Source: Areca catechu
Taxonomy: Eukaryota; Streptophyta; Magnoliopsida; Arecales; Arecaceae
Reading direction: 5' to 3'
DNA: 64,000 bases
Assembly (NCBI GenBank): GCA_021397845.1
Contig: CM038038.1
Coordinates: 70,044,748-70,108,747 of the forward strand
The notes beneath the pieces were generated by a model. It did no database searches. It was not told the DNA's origin and saw only the letters and a program-made list of their open reading frames with translations. Made by a program: the position numbers and the translations under genes. Each line of letters starts with the position of its first letter. Position 1 is the stretch's first letter. Positions 23,883-35,170 of the stretch are shown in pieces.

Positions 23883-25664
23883 TTACTGATAATACATTCT
23901 TAGGTTCGAGGCATTCCACGTCCGGGGGAACCTGGCACCTCCCAATTCTTCCAGGTAGTAGGCGCCGTGGGGGAGGGCTTCCGCTACCCGGTACGGGCCC
24001 TCCCAGTTGGGTGAGAGTTTGCCGCATTCCCGTGGCTGAGAAGCTTCAGCGCGCTGGAGGACCAGATCTCCAGGATGAAAAACCTTCGGCCGCACTCGGG
24101 AGTTGTAATACCTGGCCACACGCTGCCTATACGCCGCCATCCGAACTCGGGCCTTGTCCCTCGTCTCTTCAAGAAGGTCGAGGTTGAGCATCATCCTGGC
24201 GGGCTTTTCTGTCTCGTCATATTGCTCCACACGCAGCATGGGTAGGCTAAGTTCGATCGGGATGACCGCCTCGGCTCCGAAGACGAGGTTGAATGGAGTC
24301 TCGTCGGTAATCGTCCTCAGGGTGGTGTGGTATGCCCAGAGGATGCTGGGGAGCTCCTCGGCCCACCTGCCTTTGGCCTGGTCCAGCCGCGTGCGGAGAC
24401 CCTGCAAAATGGTCCTGTTTGTGACTTTGGCCTCTCCATTGGTCTGGGGATGCGCCACCGAGGTGAAGCGATGCCTGATGCCAAGGTCACCGCAGAACTC
24501 TTCGAACTCCCGGCAGTCGAACTGGCGCCCGTTGTCAGTAACCACGGTGTGGGGGAGGCCGAAGCGGCAAACGATTGACTTCCAAAAGAACTTGGCGACG
24601 TTCGCTTCGGTGATCCACGCCAAGGGTTCGGCCTCGACCCACTTCGTGAAGTAGTCGATGGCCACTATCAAGAACTTCTGCTGTCCAGACGCTGGCGGGA
24701 ATGGGCCCAGAAGGTCCATCCCCCACTGGGCGAATGGCCAAGGAGCTGAAAGCTGGGAGATTGGGTTGGAGGGCTGCCGTTGCACCGTGGCATGATGCTG
24801 GCACCGATCGCACTTTTTCACGAAGTCGACGGCGTCTTCCTTCATCGTCTCCCAGAAGTAGCCCTGACGAAGGGCCTTGTAGGCCAATGCTCTGCCCCCC
24901 ACGTGGTTCCCGCAGATGCCTTCGTGAATCTCTTGGTGCACGAGCTTGGCTTCCACGGGTCCTACACACTTGAGGAGGGGGAAGGAGTAGGATCTTCGGT
25001 ATAATTGCCCATCCATCAGAACGAACCGCACGACTTTCTTTCTGATAAGGCGAGCTGCCTCGCGGTCCTCCGGCAGGGTGCCACTGGTGATGTATTCGGC
25101 GTACTTGTCCATCCAGCTAGGTTCATGGCTGACCTGATGGACCTCCACCGGAGCCTCGAGGCTTGGGATCTCAAGGCGCTCCACATGAGCGCGGCCCAGC
25201 ATCGAGTCCGGCAGGGTCGCCAGCCGGGAGAGAGTATCCGCATGGGCGTTCTCCCTGCGGGGGATGTGGAAGATGTTAAAGCACCGGAATCTGGACGCGC
25301 CCGCCTTGACAAGCTCCAAGTATTTCGCCATTTGGGGGTCATGCGTGGCATACTCCCCGGAGACCTGTCCCGCCACGAGCTGGGAATCAGTGAAAGCTTT
25401 GAGGTTGGTTACGCCCAAGTCGCGGGAAACCCTCAGCCCGGTAAGAAGTGCCTCATACTCCGCCTGATTATTGATCGCGGGAAATTGGAAACGGAGCGCG
25501 CATTCGGTGACGACCCCATCGCTGTTGGCAAGGATGAGTTCGGCTCCGCTTTCGCCGAAGTTCGAGGCTCCGTCTACATGGAGGATCCAGGCGTCTTCTC
25601 CGGGCTCATCGGGGCTTGTCTTCAGCGGCTGGCCTGAGGGGCCTTCCTCGGGCTCCTTGCCCAA
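23883..25664 (-). pseudogene. Element D pol, second half: archaeal-type RNase H and integrase
   Basis: 593-residue frame. Residues about 25-150 form the second RNase H: WILHVDGASN (first Asp), NNQAEYEALL (Glu), AFTDSQLV (Asp) and ENAHADTLSR. Integrase follows: the zinc-binding block H...H...CDRCQ (about 245-290), then catalytic Asp in MDLLGPF, Asp in VVTDNGRQF and Glu in NGEAKVTNR, then the C-terminal domain ending LRMYYQ. It cuts the RNA strand and inserts the cDNA into the chromosome. The frame is the same as the RT half upstream, from which it is parted by a TAG at 25680-25682. All visible catalytic residues are present in this half. Confidence 0.9.
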
Positions 25665-25679
25665 GCCTGCGCATTCGAC

Positions 25680-26621
25680 CTAGAAGTCAGCCAGCACCTG
25701 CGCTTTCATGGCCGACCTTGGCCTGTACGCGATGTCGAACTCGCTGAGCTTCAGTGCCCACTTTGCCAATCGTCCCGAAGTATCAGGTCGGTTGAGCACC
25801 GCTTTCAGCGGTTGATCCGTCAGGACAGCGATAGGATGCGCTTGGAAATAGGGCCTGAGACGCTGGGCAGACACTATTAGCGCAAAAACGAGTTTCTCGG
25901 GCCGAGAATACTTGAGCTCCGCATCGCAGAGAAGTTTGCTGGTATAGTACACCGGCCGCTGGACTCCTTGGTCATCGGTCCGAACCAGGACCGAGCTGAC
26001 GGCTTCCGAGGTGACCGCCAGGTAGAGGATGAGTTCCTCCCCCTCCTCGGGCCTGGACAGCAACAGTGGCGATGCGAGCGTCTTCTTTAGCTCTTCGAAG
26101 GCCTTCTGGCATTCCTCGGTCCAAGCGAAGTCGTTCATCTTTCTCAGCACCTTGAAAAAGGGACGGTAGCGATCTGCCGACCTGGAGATAAAGCGGCTGA
26201 GGGCTGCAACTCGGCCGGTGAGTTGCTGCACTTGCTTCTTGGAGGTGGGCTGCTCCATGTCCAGGATGGCCTGGACCTTCTCCGGGTTGGCCTCAATTCC
26301 TCTTTGGGTCACCATGAATCCTAGGAATTTCCCGGCGGAGACGCCGAAGGCGCACTTCGCCAGGTTCAGCTTCGTCTGATGACATCGGAGGTTGCCGAAT
26401 GTCTCCGCCAAGTCAGCTACGTGGTCCGAATCGGGTTTTCTCATCACCAGCATGTCGTCCACGTACACCTGCATGTTGCGGCCGATTTGGTCCTTGAAAA
26501 TCCTGTTGACCAGACACTGGTACGTGGCTCCAGCGTTCTTGAGGCCGAACGGCATCATCCTGTAGCAAAAGGTTCTGCAGTCGGTTATGAAGGCGGTATG
26601 CTCTTCGTCCTCCGGGCTCAT
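25680..26621 (-). pseudogene. Element D pol: reverse transcriptase core and first RNase H
   Basis: 313-residue frame. RT block: CYRMMPFGLKNAGATYQ, then catalytic QVYVDDMLV (both Asp kept), then the thumb region SKKQVQQLTGRVAALSRF. The retroviral RNase H follows (LILYLAVTSEAVSSVLV, YYTSKLL, RLRPYFQAHPIAVLTDQP), ending at LADF before a TAG. The frame opens after a TGA at 26622-26624, within the RT palm where the family normally has no stop. The same frame continues on both sides, so these are single-codon lesions. Confidence 0.9.
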
Positions 26622-27747
26622 TCAGATATGGTTGTATCCGGAGAAGGCATCCATGAATGACAGGAGGCGATGTCCCGAGGTGGTGTCGACCAGCTGGTCG
26701 ATCTTTGGAAGAGGGAAGCTATCCTTCGGGCAAGCTCGGTTGAGGTCGGTGTAGTCCACACAGATCCTCCACTTACCACTACTTTTTCTTACCATGACCA
26801 TGTTTGCTAGCCAGCTGGGGTACCGGACTTCCTGCACAAAGCCGGCGGCGAGGAGTTTCTCCACCTCCTCATTGATGGCCTTCTGTCTTTCCATGGCGAA
26901 GCACCTCTTCTTCTGGCAGACCGGGCGGCAGCTTGGGTCCATGTTCAACTTGTGCGTGATGACCTCGGGCGGAATGCCCGGCATGTCGGCCGCCGACCAG
27001 GCGAACACATCTGCGTTCGCGCGGAGGAACTCCAGCAGGCGGGTCCGTTCCTCATCAGGGAGTTGGGCCCCGACCTGCACCGTCTTCAGTGGGTCGGAAC
27101 TGAGGGGATAAGTCAACAGGCATTCTATGGGCCCTCCCCTGGGTTCCTTTTCCCTTAGGTCGAGGTCGTCGGCATCGGGGGCGAGCTCCGCGCCCCAGGC
27201 GCCCGGGACCGTCTGGAGGCAAAACAGGACCGGCTGGGTCGTCCCCTTCATCTCCCCGAGCCCGGAAGGTGTGGGGAACTGCACCAACAACCTTTTCGTG
27301 GAGATCACGGCGTCCAGTTGGTTGAGCCCGGGAAGCCCGAGAATGGCGTTGTAAGGCGAAGGGAGCCTGACGACGGTAAACGTCATCAGGGCGGTCGTTT
27401 GCAGAGGTGGGGATCCGGCGGTGACCGGGAGAGTGATCTCCCCTTCGACCCCCACGGAATCCCCTATAAAACCTACCAGGGGGGTATGCACCGGTCTCAG
27501 CTGACCGTGGGACAAATTCATCAGAGAGAAAGCATCGTAAAAAAGTACGTCGGCCGAGCTTCCACTATCCACCATGATTCGATGTACAGGATGCTTCGCG
27601 ATGGTCATCTCGACCACCAAGGCATCGTTGTTTACATTATCATTATCCTTTCCCTCCTCGGGAGGGATTATATTCTCCGGGTTTTCGACTTCCTGGGCTT
27701 TCTTCGCCGCTCGTCCGACCCCGCGTGAGATCATGCCCACGGGCTTC
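26622..27747 (-). pseudogene. Element D pol, first half: protease and start of RT
   Basis: From the C junction at 27747 the D frame runs leftward. An aspartic protease block IMVDSGSSADVLF lies near 27570. The flap-like AILGLPGLNQLDAVIS region is near 27310-27350, then the RT fingers (PSWLANMVMVRKSSGKWRIC; VDYTDLNRACPKDSFPLP; IDQLVDTTSGHRLLSFMDAF). A TGA at 26622-26624 breaks the frame. Protease would process gag-pol; RT copies the RNA. Upstream the reading frame agrees with gag beyond element C, so C split one continuous polyprotein gene. Confidence 0.88.
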
Positions 27748-29537
27748 TGACGCAGAACGAAAGCTCTGATACCAAAAATGATGCAGAACAAAGAACAAAG
27801 AAGCGTATGCAGAAGTAAAAATTAAGATTAATTCTTTTTTTTTTTTTTTATATTTCAGAAATTGGCTTTGACTCAAAGTAAAGTTAAACTAAGTTGATGG
27901 AAACTAGGTAAGGATTGAAAGCACAATTTAGAAGAAGCTAAATTATCAGAGTAGTTCAGAAGTAATGGATCACTGGGGGTTGAGAAACTCCCAGACCTAG
28001 GGTTTCGCTCTGAACTTTCAACAGGACAGAAAAAGAGAGGAGAGATGGGTTACCAACCAGACAGTGATCTTCACAGAATTTGGGTGGAAGAACTCTCTCG
28101 AGCAGATTGTTGGATCCTCGGATTCGGCTATCTTCACAATGGATCCTCCAATACTGATCTTGTGGTTTGGTCGGCTTCTCCTGGACTCAAGATCTGGGAA
28201 GAAGAAAAACAAGTGATGGATTCAGAGACTCAGGGAAGGATTTACCAGTTCGAAGAACTTGAAGGCTGATGTCGCTGAGATCCGGATTCTCTTGAAGGCT
28301 GATTCAACTCCCTCTGGAAAGAGCTTTGGATCTGAAGTATCCAGACGGTAGCTGGAGGCTGGTGGTCGGCCTGGACTTGGAGAGAGAGGCCGTGAGAAGT
28401 GGGATAGGCTAGGGATTGGTGGAAAGAAAAGAATGATGGGCGGCTAGGGATTGGGAGTGGAGTGGCTAACCTAGGGTTTAGGTTTTGGAGATCTCACACC
28501 TCCTCAAAGTTCCTGGGGAACCTGGATTTACTCCCTCACGGAGCTCAACACCTGGATGCAAGTGCGGAAGAGAGAAAACACAAAGTTTACTCACAAAAAA
28601 AATTTGGTTTCATTCATCTGATTCTTTTCAAACTTACATGGGGGTTTAATTTATAGGCCATTACAAGAGAGTAGGGTTTTACATCTTCCCATGTGGGACT
28701 AAAGGAGGGGATCTTCAAATTAGGATATCAATCCCTACTCATATGGCCGGCCAATTAATTCCAAAGTTGATTGAAGCTTCAAAAAGGAAAGTGGGTGGCG
28801 CCTCCTTGTCTTGACCTCCAAGAAAATATTTTTTTCCTTCTATGCTTGGCCTTATCTGGAAGTGTTTGGGCGCCTCTTAACCTTGCCCTCCAAGAGAAAA
28901 TTTGTTGCCTTTTATATTTGGCTTTAGTTGGAATGATTAGGGCACCTCCTAACCTTGCTTTTCAAGAGAAATCTCCTTCCATTCATGGATCAACCCTTTT
29001 TGGATACGTCCTTTTCTTTCTCCCCAAGTTATGGCTCCTTCTAACTTTGTTTTGAGTATTTCTAGCAGGTAATGGGCGCCTCCTTGAATTTCTCTCCAAG
29101 AGAATTTCTTCCCTTTTATAGTTTGGTTCTTTTGGGAAGTCTTGGGCCGCCCCCTTGATTTGTGGGCTCCTAGTGGATTTCTCCTCAATTGGCGCATGGG
29201 AGAAGGGAGCTGCTATCTGTGGTGTGGGGACCAAAGGCTGCTGGATGTAGATGTGGCACCCCCTGGACTCAGGCGTATGGCTGGGAGTGTGGCTGGGAGT
29301 GTGGCGCCCACTTGCTTGGCCTTGGGAGAAAATGTAACACCCCAGGTTGAAGTCCTAGTCCACACTGAGTCAACATGACTCAACAAAATAAAATGCAGGT
29401 AATATAGACTCAAGCTAAAATTGAGTTGATCCAGTCAACCCTTATTACAAGCCAAAAAACCCTAATTCTTCGGGCAAGGTTAATCAGAGATCCAGATGGA
29501 GCTCTGAAGTCTTCTTCTGAGTCTGGTGCCCGCACCA
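27748..29537 (-). repeat. Element C, 3' LTR
   Basis: It begins tgacgcagaacgaaag and ends gtgcccgcacca. Its first ~31 bases hold a second copy of the primer-site complement (gctctgatacca, 27763-27774) followed by a second LTR start (tgatgcagaac, 27779). At 28793-29140 it carries four to five imperfect repeats of about 72 bp that begin gggcgcctcc. No credible protein is encoded. The matching copy is 35171-36963. Confidence 0.93.
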
Positions 29538-30736
29538 ATTCTCCCAGGGTGAGAGGAACTCGACCCTGTCGAGTATGGATCAAGTTGGCTCTGGTATCTC
29601 TCCAAGAGGTCTGGGTCCAACTCTTGTAATTCTTCTCGGGAGATCCAAGAGTCATCATAATCTGGCCTTCCTAGCGAGCGGACCAGGTATCTTTGGTATC
29701 CTCGATTACGAGTAGAGATAACATGATCATCCAGGATCTTTTCAATCTGCTCTTTTCTCACAGGCCAGTTTGTTGGTGGACACACAGGGTCAGGTTCACT
29801 CTCAAGAGCAGGATTAGGTTCAAAAGCCTCACTGGGAATCACAGCTAGCTCCCTATACTCTACTAGGTCTGTAATGTTGAAAGTGGAGCTAATGCCTAGT
29901 TTTGGAGGTAACTCGAGCACATAGGCATTGGATCCTACTCTCTTTACCACTCTAAATGGTCCAGCTCCCCTAGCATGTAACTTTCTAACGGTTCCAGGAG
30001 GAAACCGTTCAGGCCTTAACCTAATCATTACATAGTCTCCTTCGTCAAAAGTTTTGACTTGCCTTTGAGAATCAGCCAATTTCTTATAAGTTTCATTACT
30101 TAAATTTATTTTGGCTTGAATTTCTTTATGCAAGTCTTTTATATGCTGTGCAAAAACTTCGACAGACTCGGAGACCCGTGTGTGGACTGGTAAAGGAGCT
30201 AGGTCAAGAGGTGTGTGGGGTTTGTAACCATGCACAATTTCAAATGGACTCTTACCCGTAGACCTATTGACCGAGTCATTATAGGCAAATTCAGCTCTAG
30301 GTAAGTACAAATCCCAGTTTCTAATGTTTTCACCAATAAGACACCTTAGCAGATTGCCTAAACTACAGTTCACTACTTCAGTTTGGCCGTCAGTCTGGGG
30401 ATGATAGGCAGTTGAAAACTTAAGTTTCGTCCCTAACTTATGCCAAAGGATTTTCCAGAAATAGCTGGTGAACCGAACATCCCTATCTGAAACAATGGTC
30501 TTGGGTAGGCCATGGAGTCGCACTATCTCATTAAAGAACAGGGTGGCTACCTCAGACGCATCAAATGTTTGGGAACAAGGCAAGAAATGGGCCATCTTGG
30601 AAAATCGGTCTACTACAACATAGATGGAGTCATGCCTCCTCTGGGTCTTAGGCAAACCTAACACAAAGTCCATGCTCACATCTTGCCAAGGACGATCTGG
30701 GACAGGGAGTGGGGTATAAAGGCCGGTGTTCTGTTT
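29538..30736 (-). pseudogene. Element C: integrase with chromodomain-like tail
   Basis: Reading leftward from the TGA at 30737-30739, the core starts SMDFVLGLPKT (first Asp) and continues with KTIVSDRDVRF (second Asp) and PQTDGQTEVVN (Glu). The C-terminal GPF-type block (GAGPFRVVKRVGSNAYVL) follows, then a chromodomain-like tail (QIEKILDDHV ... RYLVRSLGRPDYDDSW) and a Ser-rich end. The frame closes at 29480, inside the 3' LTR. The catalytic triad is intact. Chromodomains of this type are thought to steer integration to particular chromatin; whether this degenerate one still binds is unknown. Confidence 0.88.
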
Positions 30737-31666
30737 TCACTGTTTGGCAACAGCGCAGGTTCGACACCTAGCCACAATGTGTGCTACATCTCTTTTTAAG
30801 CTAGGCCAGAAAAAATGGTCTTCAATAGCCAGGGTGGTCTTATCTTTTCTGAAATGGCCAGCTAAACCTCCAGCATGAGTTTCCCAAATCAAAAATTCCC
30901 TAAGAGAGGTTCCAGGGATGCAAAGCCTATTCTTAAAGAACAGAAAGCCATCTAAAAGGGAATAATCATTATGTTCACTAGATGGTCCTTGAGTTAGATC
31001 CTGGTACACAGTCTTAAAATCCGGACACGACTCATATTCCTCTTTGATTTGCTCAAACCCTATGACTTCAGCCCTAACAGAATTCAACAACAAAGATCTA
31101 CGACTAAGGGCATCAGCTACCTTATTTTCAGACCCAGCCTTATGCTTCAAAACAAAAGTATAGGACTGGATATACTCTACCCACTTAGCATGCCTAGGGT
31201 TAAGCTTCTTCTGAGAATTCAAGAATCTAAGAGCCTCATGGTCCGAAAACAGCACAAATTCTTGCGGTAGTAAATAATGTCTCCAGTAACGCAAAGCTTG
31301 CACTACCGCATAAAATTCCTTATCATAGGTAGAATACCTAAGCTTAGCATCATTAAGTTTTTCACTAAAGAATGCTACGGGATGGTTCTCTTGGCTTAGG
31401 ACTCCACCTATACCTACTCCTGAAGCATCACAGGCAACCTCAAATACCTTTGAAAAGTCCGGTAGTCTCAAAATGGGTGCCTGGGTCATCCTATCCTTAA
31501 GATCTAGGAAGGCTTTATGGGCTGCTTTGGTCCACTGAAATTCTCCCTTCCTAATGCAGTCTGTGATAGGAGCAACTACGGTACTAAACCCTTTGATGAA
31601 TCGCCTATAGAAAGTAGCCAAGCCATGGAAACTTCTGACTTCATTACACTGGTCGGCTCTGGCCAT
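30737..31666 (-). pseudogene. Element C: RNase H and integrase zinc-binding domain
   Basis: 309-residue frame, shifted relative to the RT frame upstream; the shift lies at about 31640-31670. It opens in the RT connection (EVRSFHGLATFYRRFIKGFS). RNase H follows: FEVACDASGVGIGGVL (Asp), YDKEFYAVVQAL (Glu), FVLFSDHEALR (Asp), ENKVADALSRR. The integrase HHCC region follows (HAGGLAGHFRKDKT ... CRTCAVAKQ) before a TGA at 30737-30739. The reading frame continues into integrase beyond that stop. Confidence 0.88.
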
Positions 31667-33090
31667 TCTACTATGGACCTAATCTTTTCAGGATCGGCAG
31701 CCACGCCGTCAGGGGTTACAACAAATCCAAGGAAGATAATTCTACTGGTCATAAATTCACACTTTTTGAGATTACCGTAGAGACTATCATTCCTCAAAAC
31801 TTGACAGACTTGTCTAAGGTGGCCTAGGTGATCTGCAGGGGTCTTACTATAGATCAGGATGCCATCAAAATAGACCACTACAAACTTCCCTATGAAAGCT
31901 CTAAGAACCTGGGTCATAATCCTCATGAAAGTACTAGGGGCATTGGACAACCCAAAAGGCATAACAACCCATTCAAAGAGACCATCCTTAGTTTTGAAGG
32001 CTGTTTTCCACTCATCCCCTGGTCTAATCCTAACCTGATGATAGCCGCTCTTGAGATCAATTTTAGAAAAAACCATGGCACCGGCCATCATATCAAGCAT
32101 GTCATCTAGTCTAGGGATGGGGAACCTATACTTGATTATGATTTTATTGATGGCACGACTGTCAACACACATCCTCCACGTGCCATCCTTCTTCGGGGTT
32201 AGAAGTGCAGGGACTGCACAAGGGCTAAGACTCTCTCTAATGTACCCCTTCCTCAACAATTCGCCAACCTGCTTTTGCAGTTCTTTATGCTCAGATGGAT
32301 TCATCCTATAATGGGGCAAGTTGGGTAAAGTAGCTCCTGGGACTAAATCTATGGAATGCTGAATATCCCTAAGAGGTGGAAGGTGGTCTGGCAGATCCTC
32401 GGGAAAAACATCCTCAAATTCTTCTAATAAAGGCTTAACTTCCTGAGGAGGCTCTGAGGGTGTAGGAGTCCTAAGTTCCTTAGCAGTCAACATCCAAATG
32501 GGTGAACCACTATGAATTTCTTGTTCTAGATCCTTGGCACTAATTAGGTTCACTCCAGTCTTCATTTCCCTAACCTTACTGGTTCCTTTGGCTACCTTGT
32601 CCTTAGGAGGGACTGAATGGATTGTGATTTTCTTCCCATTGGAACTAAAGACACAGGTGTTGGATTTTCCTAAGAGGGTGGCATCATGATCATACAACCA
32701 AGGTCTTCCAAGAATTATACTGCTCACCCCCATGGGCAAGACATCACACCAAATCTTCTCTTGATAGGATTGCATTTGGATTTGGACCTGACATCTAGAC
32801 TGGATGGGTATAGAGATAGAGTCTACCCAAGAAACCTTATAGGGGTTGGGGTGGGGGATAGGGGTTAAGCCTAATATTTTGACAGTGCTAGTAGAAATGG
32901 CATTCACACAGCTCCCACTATCTATGATGATTTTACAAACCTTATCCCCTAGTTTAAGAAAAGTTTGTAGGATGTTAGTCCTACGCCAATCTTCCTGAAC
33001 TTTAGTCTGGGATAGGATGCATCTCACAACTCCTAATTGGTCAGACTCTGTGGATTCTTCCTCTCCTTCATACTCATCAACCAAATACAT
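31576..33090 (-). pseudogene. Element C: protease and reverse transcriptase, RT catalytic motif altered
   Basis: 504-residue frame. The protease block IIIDSGSCVNAIS lies near residue 55. RT follows with LRKGYIRESLSPCAVPALL, DGTWRMCVDSRAINKI, FSKIDLKSGYHQVRI and FEWVVMPFGLSNAPSTF. The normally invariant YFDD is YFDG here (VVYFDGILIYS, about 31850), so one of the paired metal-binding Asp residues is lost. That alone should abolish DNA synthesis. The frame is then lost near 31660. It lies directly downstream of gag in the same frame. Confidence 0.9.
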
Positions 33091-34284
33091 TCCGGCCTCA
33101 TAGACTTCTTCTTCAAACTCCTCATTAGGCTCGGAATTCTCTTCTCCTCCCTCTTCTATATAAAGGGATCTACGAGGGCACTGGCTAGAAACATGACCTA
33201 CCTTATGGCACTTAAAACAAGCTATGGCTGTGCACTGGTTTGAGATATGACCGGGCTTCTGGCACTTAAAATAGATGATACTAGGGGTTCTCTAGGTGTC
33301 AGGTGCCTTACCTTTGTCCATGGGCCTAGGGGTGGGAATACCCTGATTAGGCTTGCTAGGGGTAACCTGGCTAGGTCCATTTCTTGGGATTGGGGCACTA
33401 ATCCTAGAAGGCATGGGTCCTCTCTGAAACTTCTCAGTGTTCAGTGCAATCTGATAGGCTTGGTCTAGGTCAGTAACCTCTCTCAGAAATAACTCTCTCT
33501 TAATGTCTTTCCTAAGTCTAGCCCTAAATCTAGACAAAGTGACCTCATGGGCTTCACTCACATCACATCTCATTAGGTATTCATCAAAGGTGGTTATGTA
33601 GTCTGAAACAGATCGGTTCCCTTGTTTCAAAATCTGCCATTGGTCTAATAGATTTTGCTGGTATGAAATGGGTAGGTACTTGTCTCTAAGTTTCTCTTTC
33701 ATACCCTGCTAAGTGGTTATGGGCTCTACATTTCGTCTTCTAGTGGTTAGCTCAATGTTCCCCCAGTATAACCTAGCTTGACGTATTAATTTCATCTTGG
33801 CAAACTTGAATTTCCTCTCCTCAGACATGGCATACCACTCAAAGTACTGGTCCATCTCACCCTCCCAATCAGAATACACCTTAGGATTTAAGCTACCATC
33901 AAAAGTGGGTGCATCTAACTTGATGTTCCGAATGAACCTATCATCTCTATCCTCAGGTTCTGGGTCAGGCCTCCTATGATTAGGTTCAGGATCTCGGTAT
34001 AAAGGTCTTCTAGGCTCTTGGTGTGGATGAGGTTGAGGCACATTAAAATCTGGGTCAGGAGTCCAGTTCCGATGCCTAGGTTCCTCTAGCACTTGGACTC
34101 GATCCCTAAGCTGGGCAAAATCCTCATGAACTTGTTCTTTAAACTGGGCAACAGTGGTAGTCACATCCTGACTCAGTTTGTTCATACTCTCAGTAAGAGC
34201 TCTAACCATGGCCTCTAAATCAGGTTGGGTTTGACCAGGTTGGTAGGGCACTCCATTCCGGGTAGACATGATGCAAGCAAACAC
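33091..34284 (-). pseudogene. Element C: gag with two zinc knuckles
   Basis: It starts near 34284. An N-terminal helical region (about 34100-34270) and a Pro/Arg/Asp-rich stretch come first. The gag core reads FDGSLNPKVYSDWEGEMDQ, then after an in-frame TAG (33709-33711) YLPISYQQNLLDQW and GNRSVSDYITTFDEYLM. A second stop lies at 33292-33294. Beyond it two knuckles are readable: CFKCHKVGHVSSQC is complete, while the preceding one starts YFKC, its first Cys being Tyr. An acidic linker leads to protease. Gag builds the particle and binds RNA. The frame is shared with pol. Confidence 0.85.
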
Positions 34285-35170
34285 ACAAAATAAGACTCAA
34301 CTGAACGACTATGGGCTAACTAGACCTAGAGCCCAAACTAGATGTCCAATCAGAGTGGCAAGCTAGCCTGTAGTAACTCAGGACTCAGCCAGGCAGGTGT
34401 AAGGGGAGTGTTAGGTCCCTGAATGCCAATCCTAGACACCAATCAGAGATTGGCCAGGTAGGCGGACCAGCACACAAGCCCTTCGGGATGGAATCCCTGA
34501 ACCACCATTCTAGACACTGAGTACAAAGCACACACAGAGTAACCAGACAAACTGACTCAACACTAGCCTTGACCCGACTTGTTGATGTCCCTAGCCCACT
34601 AGGGCAAATTAGGTCTAATCAATTTTTAGATTAAAGGCTTAGGTTCGAATGAGTGGGTGGTGGTTTTGGGCTAAGGAGAGATTATCAACTCCTTTCCTTA
34701 TCTTAGATGCTCAAATGCCCTTAAGATGAATTAAGAGATGAACACTCAAAAATAATTGGATTGCAGAACACAAAAATAGAGTTATAGTAATTTAATTCTC
34801 AGAAATCTCACGGAAACCAATAAATCACAGGAAAATTATGAAAAATAGTTTCAATTATATTGGTTTTATCAAAATAAAATTCACTGAATTTAGAATTACC
34901 TGCAGAGAGAAATAATTCTTGCAATAGGGTAATTATAGGCTAAAAACAGAGCACTTCCCCGTTTACAATTCGTGCTACGAAGTTATAATCCAACGGATCC
35001 CCTACACGCCCTAGGAACACCCCGTGGAATGGGAAGAGGAGGTTTGCACCTCACTTCATTCCTAGGATAGGACGTCCTAGGGAGTCTACTTCGAGCAGAC
35101 AAAGTAAAAAGAGAGAGACTCAAACAAGCAATCGAAACAGAAACCCTAGACAGGGCTCTGATACCAAAAA
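34285..35170 (-). other. Element C: untranslated leader
   Basis: Between the primer site and gag there is no credible frame. AT-rich runs at 34740-34920. Short words such as gacccgacttgttg...cctagcccactagggcaaatta (about 34571-34612) are shared with the leaders of B (16540-16570), E and F, a sign that all belong to one superfamily. Confidence 0.7.
35155..35166 (-). promoter_or_regulatory. Element C primer-binding site (Met tRNA type)
   Basis: The + strand gctctgatacca lies four bases before the LTR start at 35171. A further copy of the same 12 bases occurs inside the LTR at 35186-35197. Confidence 0.9.

Noticed and set aside
22857..24187. Long plus-strand frames (348 and 407 codons) and a minus-strand one (276 codons) at 22976-23806
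   Set aside because: They are produced by the 120-bp tandem array, whose length is divisible by three; the predicted proteins are the same ~40-residue unit repeated, in three different frames.
25005..25637. 210-codon plus-strand frame
   Set aside because: It is the exact antisense of the second RNase H of D, a GC-rich coding region; no independent features.
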